Shown here in pieces: positions 15,574 through 23,003 of a stretch of DNA of 32,976 nucleotides. Each line of letters starts with the position of its first letter. Position 1 is the stretch's first letter. The DNA comes from Thermoleophilia bacterium. GTDB lineage: Bacteria; Actinomycetota; Thermoleophilia; Gaiellales; Gaiellaceae. A program made the position numbers and the translations under genes. Under the pieces are notes generated by a model. It saw only the letters and a list, made by a program, of their open reading frames with translations, made no database searches and was not told where the DNA came from. Location: NCBI GenBank assembly GCA_025934335.1, contig JAICYG010000003.1, forward strand, positions 1 through 32,976. The letters are read 5' to 3'.

Positions 15574-16217
15574 TAGCGGTGCGCGGCTCGGATCTCGTCG
15601 AGGAACTCGCGGCGCAGGTCGGCGTCCTCGTCGAAGGTGCCCCGCCAGAAGGTCGTCACCGTCCGCGAGCCCGTCTCCTCCACCCCGCGCATCTGCGTGC
15701 AGAGGTGCGCGGCCTCGAGCCGCACCGCGACGCCGCGCGGCGCGATCAGCTCGACGAGGCGGTCGGCGATCTGCTCACCGAGCCGCTCCTGCACCGTGAA
15801 CCGGCGCGCGTACAGCCGCACGAGCCGCGTCAGCTTGGAGATGCCGATGATCTCCGACCCGGCGACATACGCGACGTGCGCGACGCCGTGGAACGGGAGC
15901 GCGTGGTGCTCGCACAGCGCCACGAACGCGATCGGCCCCTCGAGGATCAGCCCGTCGCGGCCCGAGCGCGACGGGTCGCGCTCGGCGGGGAACGCAGTCA
16001 GGAGCTTCGGGTCGCCGTCGTAGCCTGCGGTGGCGTCGTAGAGCGCGCGCAGCAGCCGCCGTGGCGTCTCTCGGGTGCCGGGCGTGTCGATGTCCATGCC
16101 GAGCGCCGCGAGGATCTCGGCGAGGTGCCGCTCGTACCGCTCCCAGTCGGCGGCGCCCAGTTCGCGCGGCGCGGACTCGGGGCGCCCGTGCCACGGAAGG
16201 ACGACTGCTGATTCCAC
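15573..16217 (-). CDS. folE: GTP cyclohydrolase I
   Basis: A 214-residue enzyme converting GTP to 7,8-dihydroneopterin triphosphate, the entry to folate and biopterin synthesis. Zinc ligands are C102 and H105 (CEHHALPFHG) and C173 (HLCTQMRGVEE). The substrate-binding segments GISKLTRLVRLYARRFTVQE and QIADRLVE are present. The GTG at 16217 is preferred because AAGGAG lies 5 bases upstream; an ATG at 16232, overlapping the stop of the upstream phosphatidyltransferase gene, would add 5 residues. The 5' end abuts that gene, and the 3' end is coupled to the reductase gene. The N-terminal 30 residues are variable in the family, as here. Confidence 0.95.
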   Translation of the reverse strand: MESAVVLPWHGRPESAPRELGAADWERYERHLAEILAALGMDIDTPGTRETPRRLLRALYDATAGYDGDPKLLTAFPAERDPSRSGRDGLILEGPIAFVALCEHHALPFHGVAHVAYVAGSEIIGISKLTRLVRLYARRFTVQERLGEQIADRLVELIAPRGVAVRLEAAHLCTQMRGVEETGSRTVTTFWRGTFDEDADLRREFLDEIRAAHR

Positions 16218-16228
16218 CTGTGCTCCTT

Positions 16229-16990
16229 TCATTCGACGACGAGAGAGGGTCGCGCCGCCCGGCGCACGAGCAGCTCGCGCCGGGCGAGGACCAGGACGAA
16301 CACCGCGAGGCAGCCGAACGTCACGTAGACGTACGCCGCCGGGCGCGAAAGGGCGAGGCACACTCCCAGCGCGGCGAGCTGCGTCGAGAGGCCCATGTTC
16401 GCAAGCACCTGCACGCCCCGCGGCTCGTGCCAGGCGAGCGCGCGGCGCCGGGAGAGCGCATCGAAGAGCCTGTCCCCCGGCTCGTAGAGGACGCGGTAGA
16501 GGAAGGCGACGACGCGCGTCTTCCGATCGTGCTCCTCGGGCGCGGCCGGCGCGGCCGACGCGTGTGCGCGCCGGTAGACGCGCTCGATGTTGAAGTTTCC
16601 GCTCAGCACGAGCGTCAGGGCGAGAAAGCCTGCGAGCGCGAGTACGGGTCCCACGTGCAGGCCGAGCGCGGCGAGGACGGCCGCGTCGACGAGCAGATCG
16701 GACTCCGAGTCGAGGTACCGCCCGAACGCGGTGATGCGCCCGGAGAGCCGTGCGAGCTGGCCGTCCGCATTGTCGAGCAGCGTCTTCAGCTGCAGCAACA
16801 GGGCACCCGCGACGAAATGGCCCGCCCCGATCGCGACCGCGGCGCCGAGGCCCACGCACGTCGCCGCGAGGACGACGGCGGGCGGCGGCACGCGCAGCGG
16901 CCGCAGACCGCGAGCGAGCAGGTGCGCCGCCGGCCTGAACGCGTACTCGCAGACGAGTTCGATCCCCCGGCGCGGCTTGCGATCCGGCAT
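16229..16990 (-). CDS. CDP-alcohol phosphatidyltransferase family membrane protein
   Basis: A 253-residue membrane enzyme with about six transmembrane segments. The full catalytic signature is visible: D73 N A D76-G77 Q L A80-R81, then eight residues, G90, R Y L, D94, S E S, D98, matching D-x2-DG-x2-AR-x8-G-x3-D-x3-D. The enzyme would join a CDP-activated lipid or polyol to an alcohol at the inner membrane surface (for example an inositol-, glycerol- or similar phosphate); the acceptor cannot be read. A cytoplasmic basic loop lies around residues 130-160. The ATG start is 10 bases from the divergent ATG of the dehydratase gene. The stop overlaps an ATG of folE. Confidence 0.93.
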   Translation of the reverse strand: MPDRKPRRGIELVCEYAFRPAAHLLARGLRPLRVPPPAVVLAATCVGLGAAVAIGAGHFVAGALLLQLKTLLDNADGQLARLSGRITAFGRYLDSESDLLVDAAVLAALGLHVGPVLALAGFLALTLVLSGNFNIERVYRRAHASAAPAAPEEHDRKTRVVAFLYRVLYEPGDRLFDALSRRRALAWHEPRGVQVLANMGLSTQLAALGVCLALSRPAAYVYVTFGCLAVFVLVLARRELLVRRAARPSLVVE

Positions 16991-17000
16991 AGTCAGCCGC

Positions 17001-17243
17001 ATGAGCACACCAGACGGCTGGCGCGAGGAGGACGACGCGCTCGTGCGCGAGTTCGAGCTCGAGAGCTTCCCGGCGGCGATCGAGTTCGTGCGCCGCCTCG
17101 CCGACCTCGCCGAGAGCGAGGACCACCATCCCGACATCGACATCCGGTACCGGCGCGTCGTCGTCCGATGGTCGACGCACTCCGCGGGCGGCGTCACCGA
17201 CCGCGACCGCGAGCTCGCGGGACGCACGGCGGCGCTCGCCTGA
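17001..17243 (+). CDS. 4a-hydroxytetrahydrobiopterin dehydratase (PCD/DCoH family)
   Basis: An 80-residue protein that carries the whole family signature: E38-x3-H42-H43-P44-x5-Y50-x9-H60-x8-D69. The enzyme dehydrates 4a-carbinolamine pterins and lets reduced pterin be regenerated after aromatic amino-acid hydroxylases; related proteins take part in molybdopterin and other pterin steps. No hydroxylase gene lies in the window. It is divergent from the phosphatidyltransferase gene and next to folE and the RibD-like reductase, which supports a pterin job. The first residues MSTPDGW match the usual N-terminus, so the start is secure despite only 10 bases of intergenic space. Confidence 0.92.
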   Translation: MSTPDGWREEDDALVREFELESFPAAIEFVRRLADLAESEDHHPDIDIRYRRVVVRWSTHSAGGVTDRDRELAGRTAALA

Positions 17244-17249
17244 GCGGGA

Positions 17250-18422
17250 TCAGCCGAGCGCACCGACCTCCGCCTCCCCCACCGGCCTGCCGGCCGCGAT
17301 CAGCTCGCGTGCGGCATCGACCCTGTCCCAGACGTTCCAGAGGAGCACGCCGCGCGGCCGCGACTCGGCGTCGACGTACGCGACGACGCCCTTCCGTGCT
17401 GGCTCCTGCCAGACCTCGACCGTCTGCAGGCGCGAGTCGAGCTCGCCGACCGCCTCGTAGCCGAGGTCGAACAGATCCGAGTAGAAGAACGGGAGCCGGT
17501 CGTACACCTGGTCGGCGCCGGCCGCGTTCGCCCCCGCGAGGCGGCCGTGGTTGTTCGCGTGGTCCTCGTGCTCGACGCGGCCGCTGCGACCGAGCGCCGC
17601 GATCGGGAACTGCGCGACATCGCCGGCCGCCCAGACGTTGTCGACACCCTGGACGCGCGCGTGGTCGTCGACGACGATGCCGCCGTCCACCGGCAGCCCC
17701 GCCTCGGCGGCGAGCTCCACGTTCGGCTCGATGCCGAGGCCCGCGACGACCGCGTCCGCCTCGAGCGTCCGCCCGTCCTCGAGCCTGACCCCGCCCTGCT
17801 CCACGGAGCCGACCAACGTCTTCGCCAGCACCTGGATTCCCTTGTCGCGGTAGTAGTCGGTGACCGCGGTCGCGAGGCTCGCCGGGAACGTCCGCCAGCC
17901 GACGCCCTCCTCGGGGAACACCATCGTCACCTCGCGCCCCTGCGAGCGCAGCGACGCGGCGAGCTCCGAGCCGATGAAGCCGCCGCCGATGACGACGAAG
18001 CGCGCGCCCTCGTCGCTCAGCGCGCGCACGTGCCGGTAGTCGCCGAGCGTGCGGAAGTAGACGACGCCGTCACCGTCCTGCGGCAGCCTGCGCGCACGGC
18101 CGCCGGTGGCGAGGATCAGCTTCTCGTACCGGTACTCGTCACCGGCGTCGTCGACCGCCGTGCCGGCGGCCGGGTCGATGCGCACGATCCGCCTGCCGAG
18201 GTGGAGGTCGACGCCGCGGTCGACCGTGTTGCGCCAGATCTTCTCCTCGGCGCCGCCGCTCCAGAGGCCCTTCGTGAGCGGCGGCCGCTTGTACGGCGGG
18301 TCGGGCTCCTCGCCGACGAGGCCGACCGGGCCGTCGGCATCGACGCTCCGGATCCCCTGGCAGACGGCGTCGCCCGTCATGCCTCCGCCGACGACCAGGT
18401 ACCGATACGCGTTGTCCTTCAC
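17250..18422 (-). CDS. FAD/NAD(P)-dependent oxidoreductase (ferredoxin-reductase / AIF-like)
   Basis: A 390-residue flavoprotein. FAD motif VVGGGMTGDAV (GGGMTG at 12-17), then PPYKRPPLTKG (42-52), typical of ferredoxin/rubredoxin reductases. The NAD(P)H motif FVVIGGGFIGSELA has its glycines at 146-151. VWAAGDVAQF in the last third is the second FAD contact. A C-terminal domain of about 85 residues follows. It would move electrons between NAD(P)H and a small iron-sulfur protein or quinone; no such partner gene is adjacent. The GTG start is preceded by AGGGAGG 4-5 bases upstream. The stop is 6 bases from the converging dehydratase gene. Confidence 0.9.
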   Translation of the reverse strand: MKDNAYRYLVVGGGMTGDAVCQGIRSVDADGPVGLVGEEPDPPYKRPPLTKGLWSGGAEEKIWRNTVDRGVDLHLGRRIVRIDPAAGTAVDDAGDEYRYEKLILATGGRARRLPQDGDGVVYFRTLGDYRHVRALSDEGARFVVIGGGFIGSELAASLRSQGREVTMVFPEEGVGWRTFPASLATAVTDYYRDKGIQVLAKTLVGSVEQGGVRLEDGRTLEADAVVAGLGIEPNVELAAEAGLPVDGGIVVDDHARVQGVDNVWAAGDVAQFPIAALGRSGRVEHEDHANNHGRLAGANAAGADQVYDRLPFFYSDLFDLGYEAVGELDSRLQTVEVWQEPARKGVVAYVDAESRPRGVLLWNVWDRVDAARELIAAGRPVGEAEVGALG

Positions 18423-18489
18423 GTCGCCTCCCTTTCGTCACTGGAACCGCCGTCCGGAATACTTCCGATCCGCGGCGGCGCGCGCGCCC

Positions 18490-18517
18490 TTGACCGCGTT
18501 TCTATCTTCATTATATA
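18490..18517 (+). promoter_or_regulatory. sigma-70-like promoter
   Basis: TTGACC at 18490-18495 and TATATA at 18512-18517 with a 16-base spacer, in a sharp AT-rich patch inside GC-rich DNA. Transcription would begin near 18525 and run into the small Cys protein gene at 18579. The complementary strand of the same patch contains TATAAT (extended AT-run), so it may also drive the oxidoreductase gene starting at 18422. Confidence 0.6.
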
Positions 18518-18559
18518 TGTATTTAGAGCACCTGCGGATCGACCAGGTGCGGTCCCGGG

Positions 18560-18577
18560 TGTAAGGTTCCCCTTACA
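18560..18577 (+). promoter_or_regulatory. 7-bp inverted repeat just before the start codon
   Basis: TGTAAGG-TTCC-CCTTACA, ending 1 base before the ATG at 18579. It could be an RNA hairpin that hides the only purine-rich ribosome-binding sequence (TAAGG), or a DNA operator. Which of these, if either, is not clear. Confidence 0.4.
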
Positions 18578-18578
18578 G

Positions 18579-18782
18579 ATGAGCGTGGCCGAAGCCGAGA
18601 CCGTCGTCCTGCGTGGACTGAGCCCGCGCGAGTTGCGCGAGCGCGCCCGCTGCCGTTTCGACGAGCGCTTCGGCGAGGGCTCCTGGCGCCTGTGCGGCGA
18701 GCAGACGTGCCCGTGCCTCGTCTCGCTCGGCGGGCGGGTGCGGCTCTACGAGTGCCGCTTCGATGCCGTCGCGAACGACTGA
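18579..18782 (+). CDS. small Cys-containing protein, unknown function
   Basis: A 67-residue protein with four cysteines in two clusters near its C-terminal half: SWRLCGEQTCPCLVSLGG and LYECRF. The N-terminal half is helical and Arg/Glu-rich (SPRELRERARCRFDERF adds a fifth Cys). The spacing could bind a metal or form a redox pair, but I do not know the family. It has its own promoter candidate and a hairpin at the start codon. The 3' end overlaps the methyltransferase start by 20 bases in another frame, so the two genes are expressed together. Confidence 0.65.
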   Translation: MSVAEAETVVLRGLSPRELRERARCRFDERFGEGSWRLCGEQTCPCLVSLGGRVRLYECRFDAVAND

Positions 18783-19437
18783 GCCGCCCGCCTACGACGA
18801 CGTAGCCGACGCGTACAGCGGCGCTCTCGATCCCGACGGCACGGGCCTGCGCGACCCGACACTCGAGGAGCTTGTCGGAGACGTCGCCGGACAGGAGGTC
18901 CTGTCGCTCGCCTGCGGCCAGGGTCAGGACGCGAGACTCCTCGCGAGCCTCGGCGCCACCGTCACCGGCGTCGACGTGTCGGAGGGCATGCTCGACCATG
19001 CGCGACGCCACGAGACGTCCGCCCCGCGCGGGATCACGTACGTCCACGGCGACGCGCACGACCTCTCGGCGTTCGCCGACGCGAGCTTCGACGGCGTCAC
19101 GTGCCACATGGCGCTGATGGACATCCCCGACCTCGGGGCGACGATCCGCTCGGTGGCGCGGGTGCTCCGGCCCGGCGGCTGGTTCGTCTTCTCGATCGTC
19201 CACCCGTGCTACCGCGGCCATGTCGAGCTCATCGACGACTATCTCGCCGACCACCAGTACGCGAAGAAGGCGCCGGTGGAGTGGCTGCCGCCGAGCGCGC
19301 GCCACCGCCCGATCGGCGCGTACGTCAACGACCTCGCGGCCGCCGGGCTCCGGCCCGTCCGCATGATCGAGGCCGACATGAACCGACCGAGCGGCGGCGA
19401 CGTGCCGCAGATCCTCTACCTGCGCAGCGTCCTCTAA
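18763..19437 (+). CDS. SAM-dependent methyltransferase, class I
   Basis: A 224-residue protein with the Rossmann methyltransferase motifs: motif I VLSLACGQGQDARLLASLGA (about 45-64), the acidic end of strand 2 in VTGVDVSEGM, DAHDLS near motif II, and FDGVTCHMALMDIPDLG, motif IV. VLRPGGWFVFSIVHPCY is motif VI. The substrate is a small molecule of unknown type; there is no targeting domain. It overlaps the small Cys-protein gene by 20 bases, and its TAA overlaps the end of the response-regulator gene on the opposite strand. Confidence 0.9.
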   Translation: MPSRTTEPPAYDDVADAYSGALDPDGTGLRDPTLEELVGDVAGQEVLSLACGQGQDARLLASLGATVTGVDVSEGMLDHARRHETSAPRGITYVHGDAHDLSAFADASFDGVTCHMALMDIPDLGATIRSVARVLRPGGWFVFSIVHPCYRGHVELIDDYLADHQYAKKAPVEWLPPSARHRPIGAYVNDLAAAGLRPVRMIEADMNRPSGGDVPQILYLRSVL

Positions 19438-20126
19438 CCATCCACGGGAACCCGCTCGGCCCAGCGGTAGAGGTGCTCGGGCCGGCCGGTGGTGCCGTAG
19501 CGGAGCGCGAGCTCGATCGCCCCCGTCAGTGCCAGGTACTCGAGATAGCGCCGGGCGGTGCCGCGGCTCGTCCCGGTCCGCTCGGCGACGGCGGCGGCGG
19601 TCAGCTCCTCGTCCGCGTCGCGCACCGTCTCGACGACACGCTCGAGCGTCGGCGCGGAGATGCCCTTCGGGAGCGCGTGCCGTCCCTGGGTGCGAAGCAG
19701 CGAGAAGACATGGTCGATGTCCTGCTGGTCCGGCTCGCGCAGCCGCTCGAGGCGGCCGTGAAGCGCGGCGTACCCCTCGAGCCGCTCGCGCAGCGTGTCG
19801 AAGAAGAACGGCTTGACGAGGTAGTGGATGACTCCGCCGTGGATCGCGGTCCGCAGCGTCGAGACGTCCTTCGCAGCGGTGACGGCGATCACGTCGACGT
19901 GGGGCCGACCCGGCTCGCGCAGCGCGCGCAGCACGTCGAGGCCGGACATATCCGGCAGATAGATGTCGAGCAGAAGGAGTCCTGGCCGCAGTGCCTGCGC
20001 CTGCTCGAGCGCACCCGCGCCGGAGTGCGCCTCGCCGACGACCTCGAAGCCGGGGACGCGCTCGACGTACGAGCGGTGGATCGACGCCGTCATCACGTCG
20101 TCGTCGACGACGAGCGTGCGGATCAT
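19434..20126 (-). CDS. response regulator, CitB/DcuR family
   Basis: A 230-residue two-domain regulator. The receiver has acidic pocket D8-D10, phospho-accepting D54 (LLLLDIYLPDM), T83 and K105 (HYLVKPFFF). After a linker, the C-terminal part is a winged-helix/HTH of the CitB/DcuR type (ELTAAAVAERTGTSRGTARR, about residues 171-190). The ATG overlaps the stop of the kinase gene (ATGA). In relatives the phosphorylated regulator turns on transport and breakdown genes for citrate or C4-dicarboxylates. The probable targets are the divergent ABC transporter genes, whose leader has three phased direct repeats. Confidence 0.95.
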   Translation of the reverse strand: MIRTLVVDDDVMTASIHRSYVERVPGFEVVGEAHSGAGALEQAQALRPGLLLLDIYLPDMSGLDVLRALREPGRPHVDVIAVTAAKDVSTLRTAIHGGVIHYLVKPFFFDTLRERLEGYAALHGRLERLREPDQQDIDHVFSLLRTQGRHALPKGISAPTLERVVETVRDADEELTAAAVAERTGTSRGTARRYLEYLALTGAIELALRYGTTGRPEHLYRWAERVPVDG

Positions 20127-21730
20127 CCCGGCACCGCGACGCGCGCGTGCGGCAGGAACACCGTGAAGACCGCCCCGCCGTCGTTCGCGACCTCGACCGT
20201 GCCGCCGCGGCGGCGCGCAGTCTGGCTGACGAGAGCCAGCCCGAGACCGCGCCGGCCGGCGCCGGTCGCGACCTTGGTCGTGAAGCCGTCGCGGAAGATC
20301 TCGTCGGCGACGGCCGGCTCGACGCCCGGGCCCGAATCCTGGACGCGGACGAGCACGCCGTCCTCCTCGTCCCGGATCGTCACCTCGATCCAGCCACCGC
20401 CGACACCGGCAACGGAGTCGAGCGCGTTGTCGACCAGGTTGGCGACGACCGTGACGAGCTCGCGCGCGTTCGGGACGTCCTCGGGCAGCCGCGTGCCCCG
20501 GCCGACGCGCAGCTCCACCCCTCGCTCCGACGCGACCGCCGCCTTGCCGAGCAGGAGGCCGACGAGGATCGAGTCGCCGACGCGCTCGACGATCGACGCG
20601 ACGAGCGCCTGGTGGACGAGCGAGGACTGCTTGATGAAGCCGACGGCCTCGTCGTGGCGGCCCACCTCGATCAGGCCGGCGACGACGTGCAAACGGTGTG
20701 CGAACTCGTGCTCCTGCGCGCGCAGCGCCTCGGCCAGGCTCTGCACGTCGTCGAGCTCCCGCATCAGCGCCTCCAGCTCGGTCCGGTCACGCAGGGTCAC
20801 CACGGCCCCGATCTCCTTCCCGCGCACCGAGACGGGCATCCGGTTGACGACGAGCACCTGGTCGTCGACGAGCACCACCTGGTCGGGCTCGTCAACGTGC
20901 CCCGCCATCACCTCGCGCACGTGGCCGGGCGGCACCACCTCCGCGAGCTCCCTGCCGACGACGTTCTCCGCGAGCCCGAGCAGCCGGCGGGCCTCGTCGT
21001 TCGCGAGCGTGACGCGGCCGCGAGCGTCGGTTGCGATCGTGCCCTCGCGGATGCCGTGCAGCATCGCCTCGCGCTGCTCGAGCAGCGTGGCGATCTCGTT
21101 CGGCTCGAGCCCGAACGTCTGCCGCTTGATCCGGCGCGCGAGGAGCAGCGAGCCGAGAACGCCGAGCGCGAGCCCGAGCAGCGGCGGGATCAGCACGAGC
21201 GGCAGGTTGGAGATCAGCTGCGCCGTCACGGCACTCTCGAGGACGCCGACCGACACGAGGCCGATGACGGCGCCCTTCGGCCCGTAGACGGGGGTCTTCG
21301 CCCGGACGGAACGGCCCAGCGTGCCGGTCTGCACGCCGACGTACTCGTCCCCGGCGAGCGCGATGCTCGGGTCGGTCGAGATGCGCTTACCGACCTTCGA
21401 CGGATCGGGATGGGAGTAGCGGATCCCATGGGCATTGGCGACGACGATGAATGCGGCGTGCGTCCGGTGCCGGATCCGCTCGGCGAGCGGCTGGATCACG
21501 CGTTCGGGATGCGGGAGCGCGAACGCGCTTCGCACCGACGGCATCGAGGCGACGGAGCGTGCGATCGCGAGTGACTGCCGCCCCTCCTCGTGGTCGATCT
21601 GCTTGCGCGTCTGCCAGAGCGAGACGGCGAAGCCGGCGCTCACCGTCAGCACGATGATCGCCACCTGGAGCAGGAGGATCTGCGTGGAGAGCGGGCGCAG
21701 CCGCCGCCAGCCGAATGTCACCCGAGGCAT
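20123..21730 (-). CDS. sensor histidine kinase, CitA/DcuS family
   Basis: A 535-residue membrane kinase. TM1 is about 15-38, and TM2 about 175-200. Between them is an extracytoplasmic PAS-like sensor with HGIRYSHPDPSKVGKRIS (101-118), the signature of CitA/DcuS receptors. R104, H107 and K145 sit where carboxylate-binding residues lie in those. A cytoplasmic PAS domain follows (about 215-320). The phospho-accepting His is H341 (AQEHEFAHRLHVVAGL), and the catalytic domain carries NLVDNALDSV, DSGPGV and RGLGLALV. The ligand is probably a di- or tricarboxylate. The start ATG at 21730 sits 164 bases from the divergent solute-binding protein gene. Confidence 0.95.
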   Translation of the reverse strand: MPRVTFGWRRLRPLSTQILLLQVAIIVLTVSAGFAVSLWQTRKQIDHEEGRQSLAIARSVASMPSVRSAFALPHPERVIQPLAERIRHRTHAAFIVVANAHGIRYSHPDPSKVGKRISTDPSIALAGDEYVGVQTGTLGRSVRAKTPVYGPKGAVIGLVSVGVLESAVTAQLISNLPLVLIPPLLGLALGVLGSLLLARRIKRQTFGLEPNEIATLLEQREAMLHGIREGTIATDARGRVTLANDEARRLLGLAENVVGRELAEVVPPGHVREVMAGHVDEPDQVVLVDDQVLVVNRMPVSVRGKEIGAVVTLRDRTELEALMRELDDVQSLAEALRAQEHEFAHRLHVVAGLIEVGRHDEAVGFIKQSSLVHQALVASIVERVGDSILVGLLLGKAAVASERGVELRVGRGTRLPEDVPNARELVTVVANLVDNALDSVAGVGGGWIEVTIRDEEDGVLVRVQDSGPGVEPAVADEIFRDGFTTKVATGAGRRGLGLALVSQTARRRGGTVEVANDGGAVFTVFLPHARVAVPG

Positions 21731-21764
21731 GGTAGTGCCGCCCTCGCCGCGTGCCCGTGGCCAG

Positions 21765-21813
21765 AAAGGACAAAACGCCCGTAACGGACGAAAGCGCGGG
21801 AACGGACACAAGC
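21765..21813. promoter_or_regulatory. three 18-bp-phased direct repeats, candidate regulator-binding sites
   Basis: AAAGGACAAAACG begins at 21765, AACGGACGAAAGC at 21783 and AACGGACACAAGC at 21801: the same word, with few changes, exactly 18 bases apart. They lie between the divergent sensor-kinase and solute-binding protein genes, about 80-130 bases before the latter's start, a normal place for activator sites. Response regulators of the CitB/DcuR family bind such repeats. The assignment to this regulator is inference. Confidence 0.5.
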
Positions 21814-21894
21814 ATGGACACCCGGGGCGACCGGCCGCACACTCGCCGCCATCCGGGCCGGTCCGGCTCGGCGTTCACCGCGAAGGAGGAAGCA

Positions 21895-22977
21895 GTGTTC
21901 TCGAAGTCCATCGCGTGCCGGACGGGGCTCGCGCTCGTGGCGCTCGTCGCGCTGGCGGTCGCGGCCACCACCGCGTCGGCGAAGCCGACGGCGACGAACC
22001 CGATCCCGGCGCTCGTCAAGCAATCGAAGAAGGAGTCGGGGATCGTCGTCTACGGCAACCCGCCGTCGGCGAACTTCACCGCCCTCGTGAGTGCGTTCAA
22101 CAAGCAGTACCCGTGGATCAAGGTCACGGAGTACGACCTCGACGACAACACGATCTTCTCGAAGTACGCGTCCGAGGCGGCGCAGGGAGTCCGCACCGCC
22201 GACCTGCTGATCGCGAGCGCCCCGAACCTGTGGGTCTACGCGTCGCGCAAGGCCTTCACGGACAGGAGCTTCACGCCGGTCGGGCTCGACAAGTACCCGA
22301 GGTGGGCGAAGCAGTTCAAGGGCATCTTCGTGATGTCGCCCGACCCGGCGATCATCGTCTACAACAAGCTGCTGCTGAAGGACAAGGTCCCGACGTCGGT
22401 CGCCCAGATCGCCCAGGACGGCTCGACGTACAGCTCGGTCACCGGCTACACCGCCGACAACACCTTCGGCTACACCGGCCTCTACGGCTACGTACAGCTG
22501 AACGGCTGGAAGAACCTGCAGACGATCGGCAAGCGGCTCAAGCCGCAGACCGGCGTCGGCGCGCAGCTGCAGCTGCTCGCGCAGGGCGGCGCCAGCGTGG
22601 CGTACCTCACGTCGCCGACGGCCCGCTTCACGATCTCCAGCAACGCGCAGTACAAGCAGATCCTCGACTGGACCTACGTCAAGGACGGCACCGGCCTCGT
22701 CCCGCGCGGCATCGCCGTGACGAAGAAGGCGGCGAGCCCGGCGTCGGCGAAGCTGTTCCTCGACTGGATCTACTCGAACGCGGGTCAGCAGGCGATGTGC
22801 GACTCCGGCTTCACGGCGTTCAAGCCGAAGTTCAAACCGGCGAACGGCTGCACGAACACGCTCGCCGACGTCTACGCGAAGGTCGGTGTCAAGAAGGTGT
22901 ACATGCCCGGCTTCACGCAGAAGTTCGTGAACGCCCGTCCGAAGTTCACCTCCCAGTGGCACTCGATCTTCGGGTAG
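21895..22977 (+). CDS. ABC transporter extracellular solute-binding protein (Fe3+/spermidine-type fold)
   Basis: A 360-residue exported protein. GTG 21895 is chosen over an earlier in-frame ATG because AAGGAGG lies 5-6 bases upstream and because it places a signal peptide at the N-terminus (VFSKSIACRTG, a 17-residue Ala/Val/Leu core, ending ATTASA). The mature protein has the class of fold used for iron, polyamines, and phosphonates (IVVYGNPPSANFTALVSAFN, then DLLIASAPNLWVY and SDP-type hinge PDPAIIVYNKLLL). The tandem Tyr pair that binds Fe3+ in FbpA is not evident, so an organic ligand is more likely. No lipoprotein Cys is seen at the cleavage site. It is the first gene of an ABC operon that leads into prpB-prpD. 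Confidence 0.9.
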   Translation: MFSKSIACRTGLALVALVALAVAATTASAKPTATNPIPALVKQSKKESGIVVYGNPPSANFTALVSAFNKQYPWIKVTEYDLDDNTIFSKYASEAAQGVRTADLLIASAPNLWVYASRKAFTDRSFTPVGLDKYPRWAKQFKGIFVMSPDPAIIVYNKLLLKDKVPTSVAQIAQDGSTYSSVTGYTADNTFGYTGLYGYVQLNGWKNLQTIGKRLKPQTGVGAQLQLLAQGGASVAYLTSPTARFTISSNAQYKQILDWTYVKDGTGLVPRGIAVTKKAASPASAKLFLDWIYSNAGQQAMCDSGFTAFKPKFKPANGCTNTLADVYAKVGVKKVYMPGFTQKFVNARPKFTSQWHSIFG

Positions 22978-23003
22978 CCGCGTAGCGGACCGGAAGGGCC
23001 CAG

